This document shows, piece by piece, positions 15,818-24,620 of a stretch of DNA of 64,000 bases. The DNA is from Azospirillum brasilense (GTDB lineage Bacteria > Pseudomonadota > Alphaproteobacteria > Azospirillales > Azospirillaceae): positions 62,001 to 126,000 of the forward strand of contig NZ_QOKV01000020.1 in the NCBI RefSeq assembly GCF_008365405.1. Direction: 5' to 3'. The position numbers and the translations under genes were made by a program. The notes beneath the pieces are model-generated. The model did no database searches, was not told the DNA's origin, and saw nothing but the letters and a program-made list of their open reading frames with translations. Numbering within the stretch: the first letter of the stretch is position 1; each line of letters starts with the position of its first letter.

Positions 15818-18010
15818 ATGCCCGACAGCCTCGACTTCGACCGGAACGACCTTGCTCCAAACGAATCCGGGCAAAACCATCTGAGTCCCGACGATCCGAA
15901 CCGGCCCGCTCCCTCCCCATCCGCGCCGCCGTCCGCTGTTCCGCCATCGACCGTTCCGCCATCCATCGTTCCACAGACCGCCCTGATCCGGCGGCTGCGC
16001 CGGGCGGCCTCCGGCAACGTCCCGGCGCCGGAAGGGGTGACGCTCCGTCAGGCCCAGCAGCGCGAGGTGATGGTCGGCGCCCATCTGACCCTGAGCATCG
16101 ATTGGGCGACGGAGGTCGAGGTCCGGCTGGGCGCGGAGATGGTGCGCTTCGCCATCTACTGCCGCAACGCCGCCGAACTGAACGCGACGCTGGCCCGCGA
16201 CCTGGACGCCGAGGCGGCCTCGCTGGAGACGGCCCATCGCTTCGCCACGCTGCTCGGCCCGCTGGACGAGCGGGTGGAGGCGATGGCCGCGGCGGAGGAA
16301 CCGCTGCCGCCCCTGCCCTCGCTGCGCGGCCCCTACTATCTGCATGAGGTCTGCACCGGTTGCGACGGCGGCGGGGTGCGGGGCTGCGGTGGCGATGGCT
16401 GCCGCGGCGGCAAGATCCGCTGCACCCACAGCGCGACGGCCGAGACACCGGATTGCCCGGAGTGCGGCGGGCGCGGCCAGCACCGCTGCCCGGTCTGCGC
16501 GGGCGACGGGGTGGTCGCCTGCGAGACCTGCAGCGGGGTCGGTCAGTTCACGCACATCCACCATCCCCGCCTGACCGCCCATCCCTCCTACAGCCTGACC
16601 GCGCCGCCGGACGCACCGGCGGCGGTGCGGATGGCGCTGGAGGAGGCCGGCTTCGCCGGCTTCGCGGCGCTCGCCAACCCCGCGCCCGCCACGGTGCGCC
16701 ATTCCGGCACGCAGCTTCTCTATCAGCGCAGCGGCACGCTGACGGTGGTCGCCCTGTCCTGGGACTGCGACGGCGTGCCGTTCGACGTGGAAACCGTCGG
16801 GCCGGACGCCGATTCCGCCCCCCTTCCCCCCTTCCTGGACACGGTTCTGGCCCCGGTGCTGGCGCGCATCGCGGCGTTGCCACCGGCCGACGCCTTCGCC
16901 CTGGCCGGCGCCTACCGCCTGACCCGCTCCGTCGCCGAGGCGGTGCTGGGCGGCCGGGAGCCGGACACGGCGGCGATCGTGGCCGATCATGAGGGCTGCG
17001 TCAGCCCCGCCTTCGTGAAGGAAACCGCCGCCGTGCTGGCGGAGCGGTTCGCCGAGACCAGCCGCACCGCCGTCACGCGGAGTTGGATCGCCGCGGCGGG
17101 GCTGCTCGCCCTGGTCCTGCTTCTGGTGGCAGGGGTGGACGGTCCGGCTCTGCTGACCGGCGCGACTCCTGAACAGCCGGCCCCGGCGGCGCTGCGGCTG
17201 GGCTGGGACATCGGAATCCCCATCGCGGCCGGGCTGGGCCTGTGGGCGCTGGTGCGCGGCGTGGTGCGCGGGGCGTTGGGCGCGGCCTTCGGCGGGCCGG
17301 TCCGTGCGCCGGCCCAGGGGGCTTGGCCGCTCGTCCTGCTGTCCGCCGCGGCGGCGATCCATCTCGGCCTGCTGACCCTGTGGAACGGCGGGCCGGGGTT
17401 CAGCCGGCTGAACCATCGGCTGGACGTCGAAGCGATCACCCAGGGCCGCGCCCCGATGCCCGCCCCGCGCGTGCTCACGCCGGAAGAGCGGATCATGGCG
17501 GCGCAACGCGCGCTGGCCCGGCTGGGGCGCTACGACGGGGCGATCGACGGCAAGATGGGCGAAGGCACGCGGACGGGGCTCGCCAGCCTGACCGGTTTGG
17601 TCGACACGCCACCGGGCGTGGCGCCCGAAGACCCGCTGGAACTGGCGGTGGCCATCGCCGCCGACCGTGTTGCGGTCAACGTCCGGGCGCCGGAGCTTCT
17701 GGTCGGGCCGGGCTGGAGCAACGCCACCCGCCTGCGCATGACGCACGACGACCAGCCGATGGTCGCCGGGGCCTTCCTTGGGGCGTTGGCCGCATCGGGC
17801 ACGGAGCGGGCGGCAACGGGCCAGGAGTGGGTTTCGGGAGACGGCTTGCGATCCGGGTTGATCACCGTGACGGGTCGCATCGCCGACCCGAAGGACCGCG
17901 GGCGCCTGTGCTTCGCGCTGACCCACGTCGTGACCACGCCGGCCGGACGGGATACCGGCGCGCCGCTGCGCACCTGCCGGACCGCTGGAAACTGGACCCT
18001 GGAGGAATGA
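15818..18010 (+). CDS. membrane protein with DnaJ-type zinc repeats and peptidoglycan-binding-like domain
   Basis: A 730-residue protein of unusual design. Residues 1-55 are Pro/Ser-rich. About 178-242 hold a cysteine-rich region with CxxCxGxG-type repeats (CTGCDGGG, CPECGGRG, CPVCAGDG, CETCSGVG), as in the DnaJ zinc finger, but no J domain is present. Three hydrophobic segments follow (about 421-440, 462-485, 501-523). Around 558-590 there is a peptidoglycan-binding-1-like stretch (ERIMAAQRALARLGRYDGAIDG). The C-terminus (about 630-730) is unassigned. It may sit in the inner membrane with the zinc part in the cytoplasm. No function is claimed. Confidence 0.72.
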   Translation: MPDSLDFDRNDLAPNESGQNHLSPDDPNRPAPSPSAPPSAVPPSTVPPSIVPQTALIRRLRRAASGNVPAPEGVTLRQAQQREVMVGAHLTLSIDWATEVEVRLGAEMVRFAIYCRNAAELNATLARDLDAEAASLETAHRFATLLGPLDERVEAMAAAEEPLPPLPSLRGPYYLHEVCTGCDGGGVRGCGGDGCRGGKIRCTHSATAETPDCPECGGRGQHRCPVCAGDGVVACETCSGVGQFTHIHHPRLTAHPSYSLTAPPDAPAAVRMALEEAGFAGFAALANPAPATVRHSGTQLLYQRSGTLTVVALSWDCDGVPFDVETVGPDADSAPLPPFLDTVLAPVLARIAALPPADAFALAGAYRLTRSVAEAVLGGREPDTAAIVADHEGCVSPAFVKETAAVLAERFAETSRTAVTRSWIAAAGLLALVLLLVAGVDGPALLTGATPEQPAPAALRLGWDIGIPIAAGLGLWALVRGVVRGALGAAFGGPVRAPAQGAWPLVLLSAAAAIHLGLLTLWNGGPGFSRLNHRLDVEAITQGRAPMPAPRVLTPEERIMAAQRALARLGRYDGAIDGKMGEGTRTGLASLTGLVDTPPGVAPEDPLELAVAIAADRVAVNVRAPELLVGPGWSNATRLRMTHDDQPMVAGAFLGALAASGTERAATGQEWVSGDGLRSGLITVTGRIADPKDRGRLCFALTHVVTTPAGRDTGAPLRTCRTAGNWTLEE

Positions 18011-18050
18011 GGGGGAGATAAGGGGAAAGGACCCGTTGCACGCGGGCATG

Positions 18051-18073
18051 AAAAAGGGGCCTGGAAAGGCCCC
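18051..18073 (-). terminator. rho-independent terminator of tRNA-Leu
   Basis: On the minus strand a GGGGCCT/AGGCCCC stem (7 bp) with a four-base loop is followed directly by five T residues, 39 bases beyond the 3' end of the tRNA. It is oriented to stop the tRNA transcript. Confidence 0.8.
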
Positions 18074-18111
18074 GATTTTCGTATCCGTCCGGCAATCCGC
18101 CGAAGGAAAGA

Positions 18112-18198
18112 TGGTGCGGTCGAGAAGACTCGAACTTCCACAGCATTTCTGCCACAGCGACCTCAACGCTGCGCGTCTACCAATTCCGCCACGACCGC
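18112..18198 (-). tRNA. tRNA-Leu (anticodon GAG)
   Basis: An 87-base cloverleaf on the minus strand. The acceptor stem is GCGGTCG/CGACCGC, the D arm carries GGTAGACGC, the anticodon arm is CAGCG/CGCTG around loop TTGAGGT (anticodon GAG, reading CUC and CUU), the variable arm is long as in class II tRNAs, and the T arm contains TTCGAGT. The CCA end is encoded. A terminator lies just downstream. Confidence 0.97.
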
Positions 18199-18455
18199 AA
18201 CTTCATCATTCGAATGGACTGCGCGTAACGGCTCAACCCATTGAATTTCTTAACTTTCCTAAGCCGGACGTTACGCGGCGCCGCGTCGGAATGCAACAAC
18301 TTTCTCATGTTGAGAGCAACCCGACAACAGGCCGTATCGACCCGCACGCGCACCTTTCCGTGCGCGCCGCGCCCTGTTATCGCATTCCCAAGGGATAAGC
18401 AAGCAGCTTGCGTTCACAGCCCACTCACGGTGCCATGGGAAGAAGCGCAACGGTG

Positions 18456-19433
18456 TCAGGCCGTCAGATGGCGACGCACCGCGTCGGCGGCCTGCAGAAC
18501 GGCATGGTGGGCCTGACCGACCAGACGGGTCATGGTGGCGAAGGAGTGGGGAAGCCCATCGTAAACGGCGAGGCGATGGGAAACGCCCGCCTCGGCCAGC
18601 CGCTCCGCCAGACGGAGGGAGTCGTCGCGCAGGCAGTCGAGATCCGCCGCCAGCAGAAGCAGAGGCGGCAGCCCTCGGAGGTCGGCCAGCAAGGGGGCGG
18701 CGCGGGGATCGTCGGGGGTGGCCGCGCCGCCGAGATACTGACGCCAGTACCAGCGCATCCGCGCTGTCGTCAGCCCGTACCGCCCATCGCCGAACCGACG
18801 GTGCGACACGGTGTCGAAGTCATGCGCGAACATGCCGTAGAACAGGAGCCCGAAGGACACCCGCGGTTCCCCCGGCGCACGGGCGGCGAGGGCGAGGCCA
18901 AGCGCGAGGTTGGCTCCGGCGGAGTCGCCGCCAACCGCGATCCGGGCCGCGTCGATCGCATGCGCCGCCCCAACGGCGGCAACCCAGCGCAGGGCCGCCA
19001 GCGCCTCCTCATGCTGGTGCGGGAAGCAGCGCTCCGGCGCCAGACTGTAGCGCACCGCGCAGACCACGGCGCCGCTGTGCAGGGCGAGCAGCCTCAGCAG
19101 CCGGTCATGGGTGTCCACGCTGTTCACGACGAAGCCACCGCCGTGGAAATAGACCAGGACGGGCAACCTCGCGGCCCCACGATCCGCCGGGCGGTAGAGC
19201 CGCAACGCCAAAGGGCCGGCGGGACCGGCCGCGGCCACCTCCGTCACATCGACGGAAAGCGGCGCGGGACCGTTCAGAAAGGCGTGATAACGCTCCGCCG
19301 CCGCACGGGCTCCGGCGAGTGGGAGGCTCAATGGGTCGGCGGGAGCGGCGCCGAGACGGGCTGCCGCCTCGTTCATCGCGATGACTTGAGGATCCAGGCG
19401 TTCCGTCGTGGGCCGCAAGATCGTGTCCGGCAT
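18456..19433 (-). CDS. alpha/beta hydrolase, hormone-sensitive-lipase-type esterase
   Basis: A 325-residue cytoplasmic esterase of the HSL family (bacterial type IV). The oxyanion motif YFHGGGFV lies near residue 110, the nucleophile elbow is VGGDSAGANLALG (Ser near 180), the Asp is in LLAADLDCLRDDS and the His in GLPHSFATM. The start at 19433 has an excellent GGAGGATG ribosome site. Substrates are likely short-chain esters; the physiological one is unknown. The upstream region to 19612 is AT-rich and separates it from the FAD protein gene on the same strand. Confidence 0.9.
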   Translation of the reverse strand: MPDTILRPTTERLDPQVIAMNEAAARLGAAPADPLSLPLAGARAAAERYHAFLNGPAPLSVDVTEVAAAGPAGPLALRLYRPADRGAARLPVLVYFHGGGFVVNSVDTHDRLLRLLALHSGAVVCAVRYSLAPERCFPHQHEEALAALRWVAAVGAAHAIDAARIAVGGDSAGANLALGLALAARAPGEPRVSFGLLFYGMFAHDFDTVSHRRFGDGRYGLTTARMRWYWRQYLGGAATPDDPRAAPLLADLRGLPPLLLLAADLDCLRDDSLRLAERLAEAGVSHRLAVYDGLPHSFATMTRLVGQAHHAVLQAADAVRRHLTA

Positions 19434-19612
19434 GACATCCTCCTTCTCAACCGAAGCGACGGCGAACAGCCGCGCGGACCGGGAGCAGTGCCGGCAATCG
19501 CGAAAGCCCCCGACTGCCGGGCGGAGATCAACACTGGACACCATGATAGACACTTTAAATATACTATGTAAATAGGTTTATAAGATCTTTAACAACATTC
19601 ATATAATGTTTT

Positions 19613-21037
19613 TTAAGCGGAAAGGCGTTTCCTCGTGCTCCGGCGGACGAGGGCCAACGCAGCGTCGGCGCATTGGCTTCTCAGTTCGGGCACCGCGGTC
19701 ATCTCCCAGAATGGTGCCCGGCTGACCGGTCCGAGCGCAAAGAGGCGGTCGGTTACCGCCCCACCCTCGCCGATCAATGCACCCTCCTCGGTGACGTCGA
19801 GGCCGAGGCGCAAGGGGTCGGGACGGGCCAGCCCCTGCTGAAGCAAGGCGCGCATCAGCGGATGGCGGATGCGCCCGAAGTCGCACTCGGTGCCGGTCGC
19901 GTTGACGATGGCGCCCACCGTGCGTGTCCAGAGCGCGTCCTCGGCACCCCGCGCGCGGACGGTCGCCTCCACCCCCTCTGGGGTCAAGGCCAGAGCCTGA
20001 AGGCGCCCAGCCCGGACGGCCAGCCGCCCGTTCTCGCGCAGCGCCTCGATGCGGGCAGCCACCTCCGGCGCCATGCGGTGGCGGTGCACCTCCCAGTATG
20101 GCCGGGCGTGGCGCAGGAAGCGCTGCCGCTCCTCCAGCGGCAAGTGCTTCCAGATCAGCGGGTGGAAGGGCCGCAGGGAGTCAAAGGCGGCGCGCCAGTC
20201 CAGCCCCTCCTCCCGCGCGCGGCGGACGTCGGCCTTCAGGGCGATCAGCACGTCCAGCACCGTGCCGGGCATCGTCTGGGGATGGACGAAGCTCCTGAAG
20301 GGCCGCGTCTCCAGATGGGTGGTGGGCAGCAGGCCGCGGCGAGACAGCGCCAGGATCGGACCGCGGTGGCCCTGGTTCTCCAGGGACAGCACCACATCGA
20401 CCATCGTCAGCCCGGTGCCGAGGATCAGCACCGGCGCGTCCGGATCGATGACGGCGACGGCCTCACGATTCCAGGGATCGCCGATGAAGCGGTCCGACGC
20501 GAAGACCTCCGGCGCCGGAAGCGACGGCGGCGAGGGCGGAAAATGCCCGACGCAGAGCACCGCCCGATCCACCGCGAGGCTTTCCCCATTGGCGAGCCGC
20601 AGACGCACGCCGCTGCCGGCGGCGCCGTCCAGCGCCGCATCGACCACCTCCGCCTGCACTGTGTCGATCGTCACATGGGCGGGGGCCTCCGCCTGGGCCT
20701 CGCGCAGCACGTCCTGGATGTACGCGCCATAGAGGCGCCGCGACACGAAGGCGTGGCCGCTGGGCGGCACGGCGCCGCCAAGGTCCTTCGCCCACAGCCA
20801 GCGCAGGAAGTGGCGCGGGTCGTCGGGATAGGCGCTCATGTTGTAGGCGCGTACGTTCAGCAGATGCGCCGCGCTGTCGGTGGAATAGGCCAGCCCGGTG
20901 CCCAGCGTGCCGGCGCGCTCGATCAGATGGATGCGCGTCGGTTCCTCCGCCTTGCGCAGAAGGTGGGCCGCCAGGATACTGCCGGTGAAGCCGGCGCCGA
21001 CGATGGCGATGCTGTGCGCGGTGTCGTGGGACGGCAT
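19613..21037 (-). CDS. FAD/NAD(P)-binding protein (NAD_binding_9 type)
   Basis: A 474-residue flavoprotein. The N-terminal dinucleotide motif IAIVGAGFTGSILAAHLL is followed by an acidic strand end (IHLIERAG) and the family's LGTGLAYSTDSAAHLLNVRAYNMSAYP segment. A second nucleotide-binding motif (VLILGTGLTMVDVVLSL) lies near residue 190. This matches the NAD_binding_9/hydroxyacylglutathione-like oxidoreductase family, whose reactions are poorly known. The ATG at 21037 has a GAGAGGA site upstream. It is divergent from the 2-hydroxyacid dehydrogenase and may belong functionally to the neighbouring transporter cluster. Confidence 0.8.
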   Translation of the reverse strand: MPSHDTAHSIAIVGAGFTGSILAAHLLRKAEEPTRIHLIERAGTLGTGLAYSTDSAAHLLNVRAYNMSAYPDDPRHFLRWLWAKDLGGAVPPSGHAFVSRRLYGAYIQDVLREAQAEAPAHVTIDTVQAEVVDAALDGAAGSGVRLRLANGESLAVDRAVLCVGHFPPSPPSLPAPEVFASDRFIGDPWNREAVAVIDPDAPVLILGTGLTMVDVVLSLENQGHRGPILALSRRGLLPTTHLETRPFRSFVHPQTMPGTVLDVLIALKADVRRAREEGLDWRAAFDSLRPFHPLIWKHLPLEERQRFLRHARPYWEVHRHRMAPEVAARIEALRENGRLAVRAGRLQALALTPEGVEATVRARGAEDALWTRTVGAIVNATGTECDFGRIRHPLMRALLQQGLARPDPLRLGLDVTEEGALIGEGGAVTDRLFALGPVSRAPFWEMTAVPELRSQCADAALALVRRSTRKRLSA

Positions 21038-21227
21038 GCTCGTCGTTCCTCTCCCTGTGTCCAGCACCCCGCGGGGCGCCCCCGAATTGACATCATTGGA
21101 GCACCATGAATCCCTATTTAACAAGTTGGCTTTTGCCGTATCGCATGTGCTTTTATGTTCCATGCGCTGAGAACCACTTGTAGAATATGTTGATTCCCCG
21201 CTCCACCATCCGAACCCGGACCGCAGA

Positions 21228-22238
21228 ATGACCATGGGCAAGCGTGCACCCTTCGTCGTCGGAATCACCGACCATATGATCCCCCCGCCGGACCTGGAGG
21301 CGGCGGTTTTGGACGGCTGTGCCGAGGTCGATTTCCTCGACACCCGCCGCGAAGAGGACCTGGACCCGGAGCGGCTGGCCCGGCTGGACGCGCTGTTGGT
21401 GTGGAGCACCCGCATCGGTCCGGCGACGGTGGCGAAGCTGCCGCGCTGCCGCATCGTCGTGCGGTTCGGTGTCGGCTACGACAAGGTCGACGTGGCGGCG
21501 CTGGAGGCCGCGGGCATTCCCTTCTGCAACAACCCGGACTATGGGACGGAGGAAGTGGCCGACCACGCCGTCTCCCTGCTGCTCTCCCTGCAACGCCGGC
21601 TGTGGGAGCATGACGCCCGCGCCCGCGGCTACAGCACGACGTGGCAGGCCAACACGCTGACGCCGCTGCGGCGGTCGAGCGCGGCGACGGTCGGCGTGGT
21701 CGGCGTGGGGCGGATCGGCACGGCGGTGGTGAACCGGCTGAAGCCCTTCGGCCACCGCATCCTCGGCTACGATCCGCAGCAGCCCGCCGGCCACGAGAAG
21801 GCGGTCGGCTACCGCCGCGTCCGCCGGCTCGACGAGCTGCTGGCCGAATCCGACATCGTGACCTTCCATTGCCCGCTGACGCCGGAGACCCGCGGCCTGA
21901 TCGACGCGGACTTTCTGGCCAAGCTGAAGCCCGGCGCCCTGCTGGTCAACACGGCGCGCGGCGAGATGTTCGCCGGTCTCGACCCGCTGGAGGCGGCGCT
22001 GCGCAGCGGCCACGTCGCCGCGGTGGGGACGGACGTGCTGCCGACCGAACCGCCCGCCCCTCACCCGCTGCTGGACGCGTGGCGCCGTCGGGAATCCTGG
22101 CTGGAGGGCCGTCTCGTGGTCACGCCTCACAACGCCTTCCACTCCGACGAGGCGGCGATCGAGATGCGCCGCAACGCCGCCGAGACCGCTCGTCTGTTCC
22201 TGGAGGACGGGGTTCTGCGCAACCGCATCCTGCCCTGA
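21228..22238 (+). CDS. D-isomer-specific 2-hydroxyacid dehydrogenase (CtBP/SlcC-like)
   Basis: A 336-residue NAD-dependent dehydrogenase. The substrate domain includes VRFGVGYDKVDVAALEAAGIPFCNNPDYGTEEVADHA in pieces, the NAD motif is VGVVGVGRIGTAVVNRL (about residue 160), and the catalytic Arg/Glu/His set appears in LLVNTARGEMF, the following Glu region and VVTPHNAFHSDEA. It could oxidise or reduce an alpha-hydroxy acid. A homologous enzyme, SlcC, is a known (S)-sulfolactate dehydrogenase, but that substrate here is only a hypothesis. It converges on the Ldh-family gene, 10 bases apart. Confidence 0.87.
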   Translation: MTMGKRAPFVVGITDHMIPPPDLEAAVLDGCAEVDFLDTRREEDLDPERLARLDALLVWSTRIGPATVAKLPRCRIVVRFGVGYDKVDVAALEAAGIPFCNNPDYGTEEVADHAVSLLLSLQRRLWEHDARARGYSTTWQANTLTPLRRSSAATVGVVGVGRIGTAVVNRLKPFGHRILGYDPQQPAGHEKAVGYRRVRRLDELLAESDIVTFHCPLTPETRGLIDADFLAKLKPGALLVNTARGEMFAGLDPLEAALRSGHVAAVGTDVLPTEPPAPHPLLDAWRRRESWLEGRLVVTPHNAFHSDEAAIEMRRNAAETARLFLEDGVLRNRILP

Positions 22239-22248
22239 CCCCACCCGG

Positions 22249-23317
22249 TCAGGCCCCCAGGAAGGCCCGAACGTCGAGGCCGAGCGCGCCCCGATGCCGT
22301 GCAGGGCGCGCACGGTGTCGGGGTCGAGCGTGATGCCGCGCTCCGCGGCCAGCGCCCGGCTCCGCCGCTCCGGCCCGCCGGGCACCAGCACGCCGTCACC
22401 GCCGGGGACCGGCGGGGTGTCCTGGATGTGGTCCAGCACCGCGTCGGTCAACGCCTGCCAGCCGCCGTTCCCCGCGTCGGCCACCCGTGTCGGGTCGATC
22501 AGGAAGGCCAGCGCGTTGTTCACCACCCGGCCCGGACGCAGGTTCTCCGGCAGGGCCGGCAGCCCGCCGGCCAAGGCCCCGGCGAGGATCTCGCAGGCGA
22601 GCGCCAGCCCGTAACCCTTATGCCCGCCAAAGGGCAGGATGGCGCCGGTCGGATCGCGGAACATCATGCCGGGGTCGCGCGTCGGCGCGCCCCGCTCGTC
22701 GATCAGCAGGCCGTCGGCGACCTCCTTCCCGGAGGCCGCAGCGACACGGCATTTGTTGGCCGCCACCGCGCTGGTCGCGAAATCCAGCAGGAAGGGTGAA
22801 TGGCCCGGCGTGGCGGGAACGGCGATGCAGATCGGGTTGGTGCCCAGCCGCGGCCGCCCGCCGCCATGGGGTGCCGCCAGCGGACGGCTGACCACGTTGA
22901 CGAAGAAGACGCCGATCAGCCCGGCCGCGATGCACTGCTCGCCGTAGGAGCCGACCCGCCCGATGTGGTGGGCGTTGCGCAGGGCGAGCACGCAGGCCCC
23001 GCCGGCCTTGGCCCGCGCGATGGCGAGGTCCGTCGCCTCTCGCGCGATCACCTGCCCATAGCCGATATCCCCGTCCACCACCAGGAACGGCGCCTCGTCG
23101 CGGACAACGCGGGCGTGCCGGTTGGGTTGCAGGTGGCCCAGTTCCAGGCTCTTCGCGTAGACGGCGATCTGGCATACGCCGTGGCTGGCGTGGCCGGTGG
23201 CGTCGGAGTCCACGAGGTTGGCGGCGACGATGGCCGCCTCCTCCAGGCTGCTGCCGGACCGCTGCAGGATGGCGTCCAGAAGGGCCACCAGACGGTCCGC
23301 GGCGTAGGGTCCGCCCA
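22249..23317 (-). CDS. Ldh/malate-dehydrogenase-2 family oxidoreductase with apparent C-terminal frameshift
   Basis: An NAD(P)-dependent 2-hydroxyacid dehydrogenase of the Ldh_2 family (ComC, MdhD, DpkA type), about 355 residues. Family motifs include DATGHASHGVCQIAVY, ARAKAGGACVLALRNAHHIGRVGSYGE, GTNPICIAVPAT, DFATSAVAANKCRVAA and GGHKGYGLALACEILAGAL. Up to about 22290 the frame is intact; there one base appears to be missing, so the literal frame runs on for about 1.1 kb antisense to the next gene. Shifting frame restores the expected ending LGLDVRAFLGA and a stop at 22249-22251. It starts three bases after the threonine-synthase-like gene and is translationally coupled to it. Confidence 0.8.
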
Positions 23318-23320
23318 TCC

Positions 23321-24589
23321 TCAGAACACCGAATAGTCGATGGGCTGGTGGCGGTCGAGCGTTCGGTGAACCGGCGGCAGCGGGTATTTCAGCCCGGTCG
23401 CGCAGTTGAACAGCACCGCGCGCTCGTCGCGGCCCACCCGCCCGTCGGCCAGCGCCTGCTTGTAGGCGGCGTAGGTGGCGGCGCCCTCCGGGCAAAGCAG
23501 GAATCCCTCCTCCCGCGCCGCCTCGTCCAGGGCCGCCTGGATGGCCTCGTCCGGCACGGCGACGGCGAAACCGCCGCTCTCCCGCACGGCGCGCAGGATC
23601 AGGAAGTCGCCGACCGCCTGCGGCACGCGGATGCCGGACGCGATGGTGTGGGCGTCCTGCCAGCGCGGGGCGTGCTCCTCCCCGGCTTCGTAGGCGCGGA
23701 CCATCGGGGCGCAGCCGGCGGCCTGCACCGCGACCATGCGCGGGCGCTTGGACCCGATGAAGCCGATGGTCTCCAGCTCGGCGAAGGCCTTCCACATGCC
23801 AATCAGCCCGGTGCCGCCGCCGGTCGGGTAGAAGATGACGTCCGGCACCTCCCATCCGAGCTGCTCGGCCAGTTCCAGACCCATGGTCTTCTTGCCTTCG
23901 ATCCGGTAGGGCTCCTTCAGGGTGGAGACGTCGAACCAGCCGGCCTTGGCCTTGCCCTCCCCCACGATCTTGCCGCAGTCGTCGATCAGCCCGTTGACGC
24001 GGTAGACCGTGGCGCCCTGGAGTTCGATCTCCGAGACGTTGACCTCCGGCGTGTCCTCTGGGCAGAAGATCGTCGTCTTGATGCCCGCCCGCGTCGCGTA
24101 GGCGGCCAGCGCCGCGCCGGCGTTGCCGTTTGTCGGCATGGCCATGTGCTTGATTTCGAAAGCCTTCGCCATGGACACCGCCATGACCAGCCCGCGCGCC
24201 TTGAAGGAGCCGGTGGGCAGCCGCCCCTCGTCCTTCACCAGCAGTTCCGCCGCCCCCAGCTTGGCGGCGAGCTTGGGCAGCGCGACCAGCGGGGTCACCG
24301 CCTCGCCCAGACTGACGATGTCCTGCACCCGGCGCACCGGCAGCAGCTCGCGGTAGCGCCACAGGTCCTGCGGGCGTCCGGCCAGCGCGTCCTTGGTCAG
24401 CGCGCCGCGCACCCCCTCCAGGTCGTAGCGGACCAGCAGGGGCTTGCCCGCCTTGGACAGGTTGTGGACGGTGTCGGCCTCGTACCGCTCGCCGGTGTAG
24501 GCGCATTCCAGATGCGTGACGAAGGTCGGGCGCTCGGTGGTCAGGTTGCTGTCGAAAGGCACGGATGGATTTCCTTGCTGAAGGCTCAC
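23321..24589 (-). CDS. threonine synthase-like PLP enzyme
   Basis: A 422-residue fold-type II PLP enzyme. The PLP lysine is in LPTGSFKARGLVMA (about residue 127), the phosphate loop is PTGGGTGLIGMWKAF, and an N-terminal motif THLECAYTGERYEAD is typical of class I/archaeal-type threonine synthases. It could convert O-phosphohomoserine to threonine. Its place inside a sulfonate-type transport cluster, away from hom and thrB, makes a related role (for example a cysteate synthase or a lyase on an imported amino acid) equally possible. It is followed by the Ldh-family gene. Confidence 0.82.
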   Translation of the reverse strand: MSLQQGNPSVPFDSNLTTERPTFVTHLECAYTGERYEADTVHNLSKAGKPLLVRYDLEGVRGALTKDALAGRPQDLWRYRELLPVRRVQDIVSLGEAVTPLVALPKLAAKLGAAELLVKDEGRLPTGSFKARGLVMAVSMAKAFEIKHMAMPTNGNAGAALAAYATRAGIKTTIFCPEDTPEVNVSEIELQGATVYRVNGLIDDCGKIVGEGKAKAGWFDVSTLKEPYRIEGKKTMGLELAEQLGWEVPDVIFYPTGGGTGLIGMWKAFAELETIGFIGSKRPRMVAVQAAGCAPMVRAYEAGEEHAPRWQDAHTIASGIRVPQAVGDFLILRAVRESGGFAVAVPDEAIQAALDEAAREEGFLLCPEGAATYAAYKQALADGRVGRDERAVLFNCATGLKYPLPPVHRTLDRHQPIDYSVF

Positions 24590-24620
24590 GTCAATCCCCT
24601 CTTCCCAGAGGAGCGAGGGC

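Noticed and set aside
18456..19433. Alternative start of the esterase at 19553
   Set aside because: The 40-residue extension is Ser/Cys/Arg-rich and AT-biased, while ATG 19433 has a strong ribosome site and gives the standard family length.
21153..22248. Extension of the Ldh-family frame beyond 22249
   Set aside because: The continuation is antisense to a complete 2-hydroxyacid dehydrogenase and has no Ldh family similarity. It follows from the frameshift near 22285.
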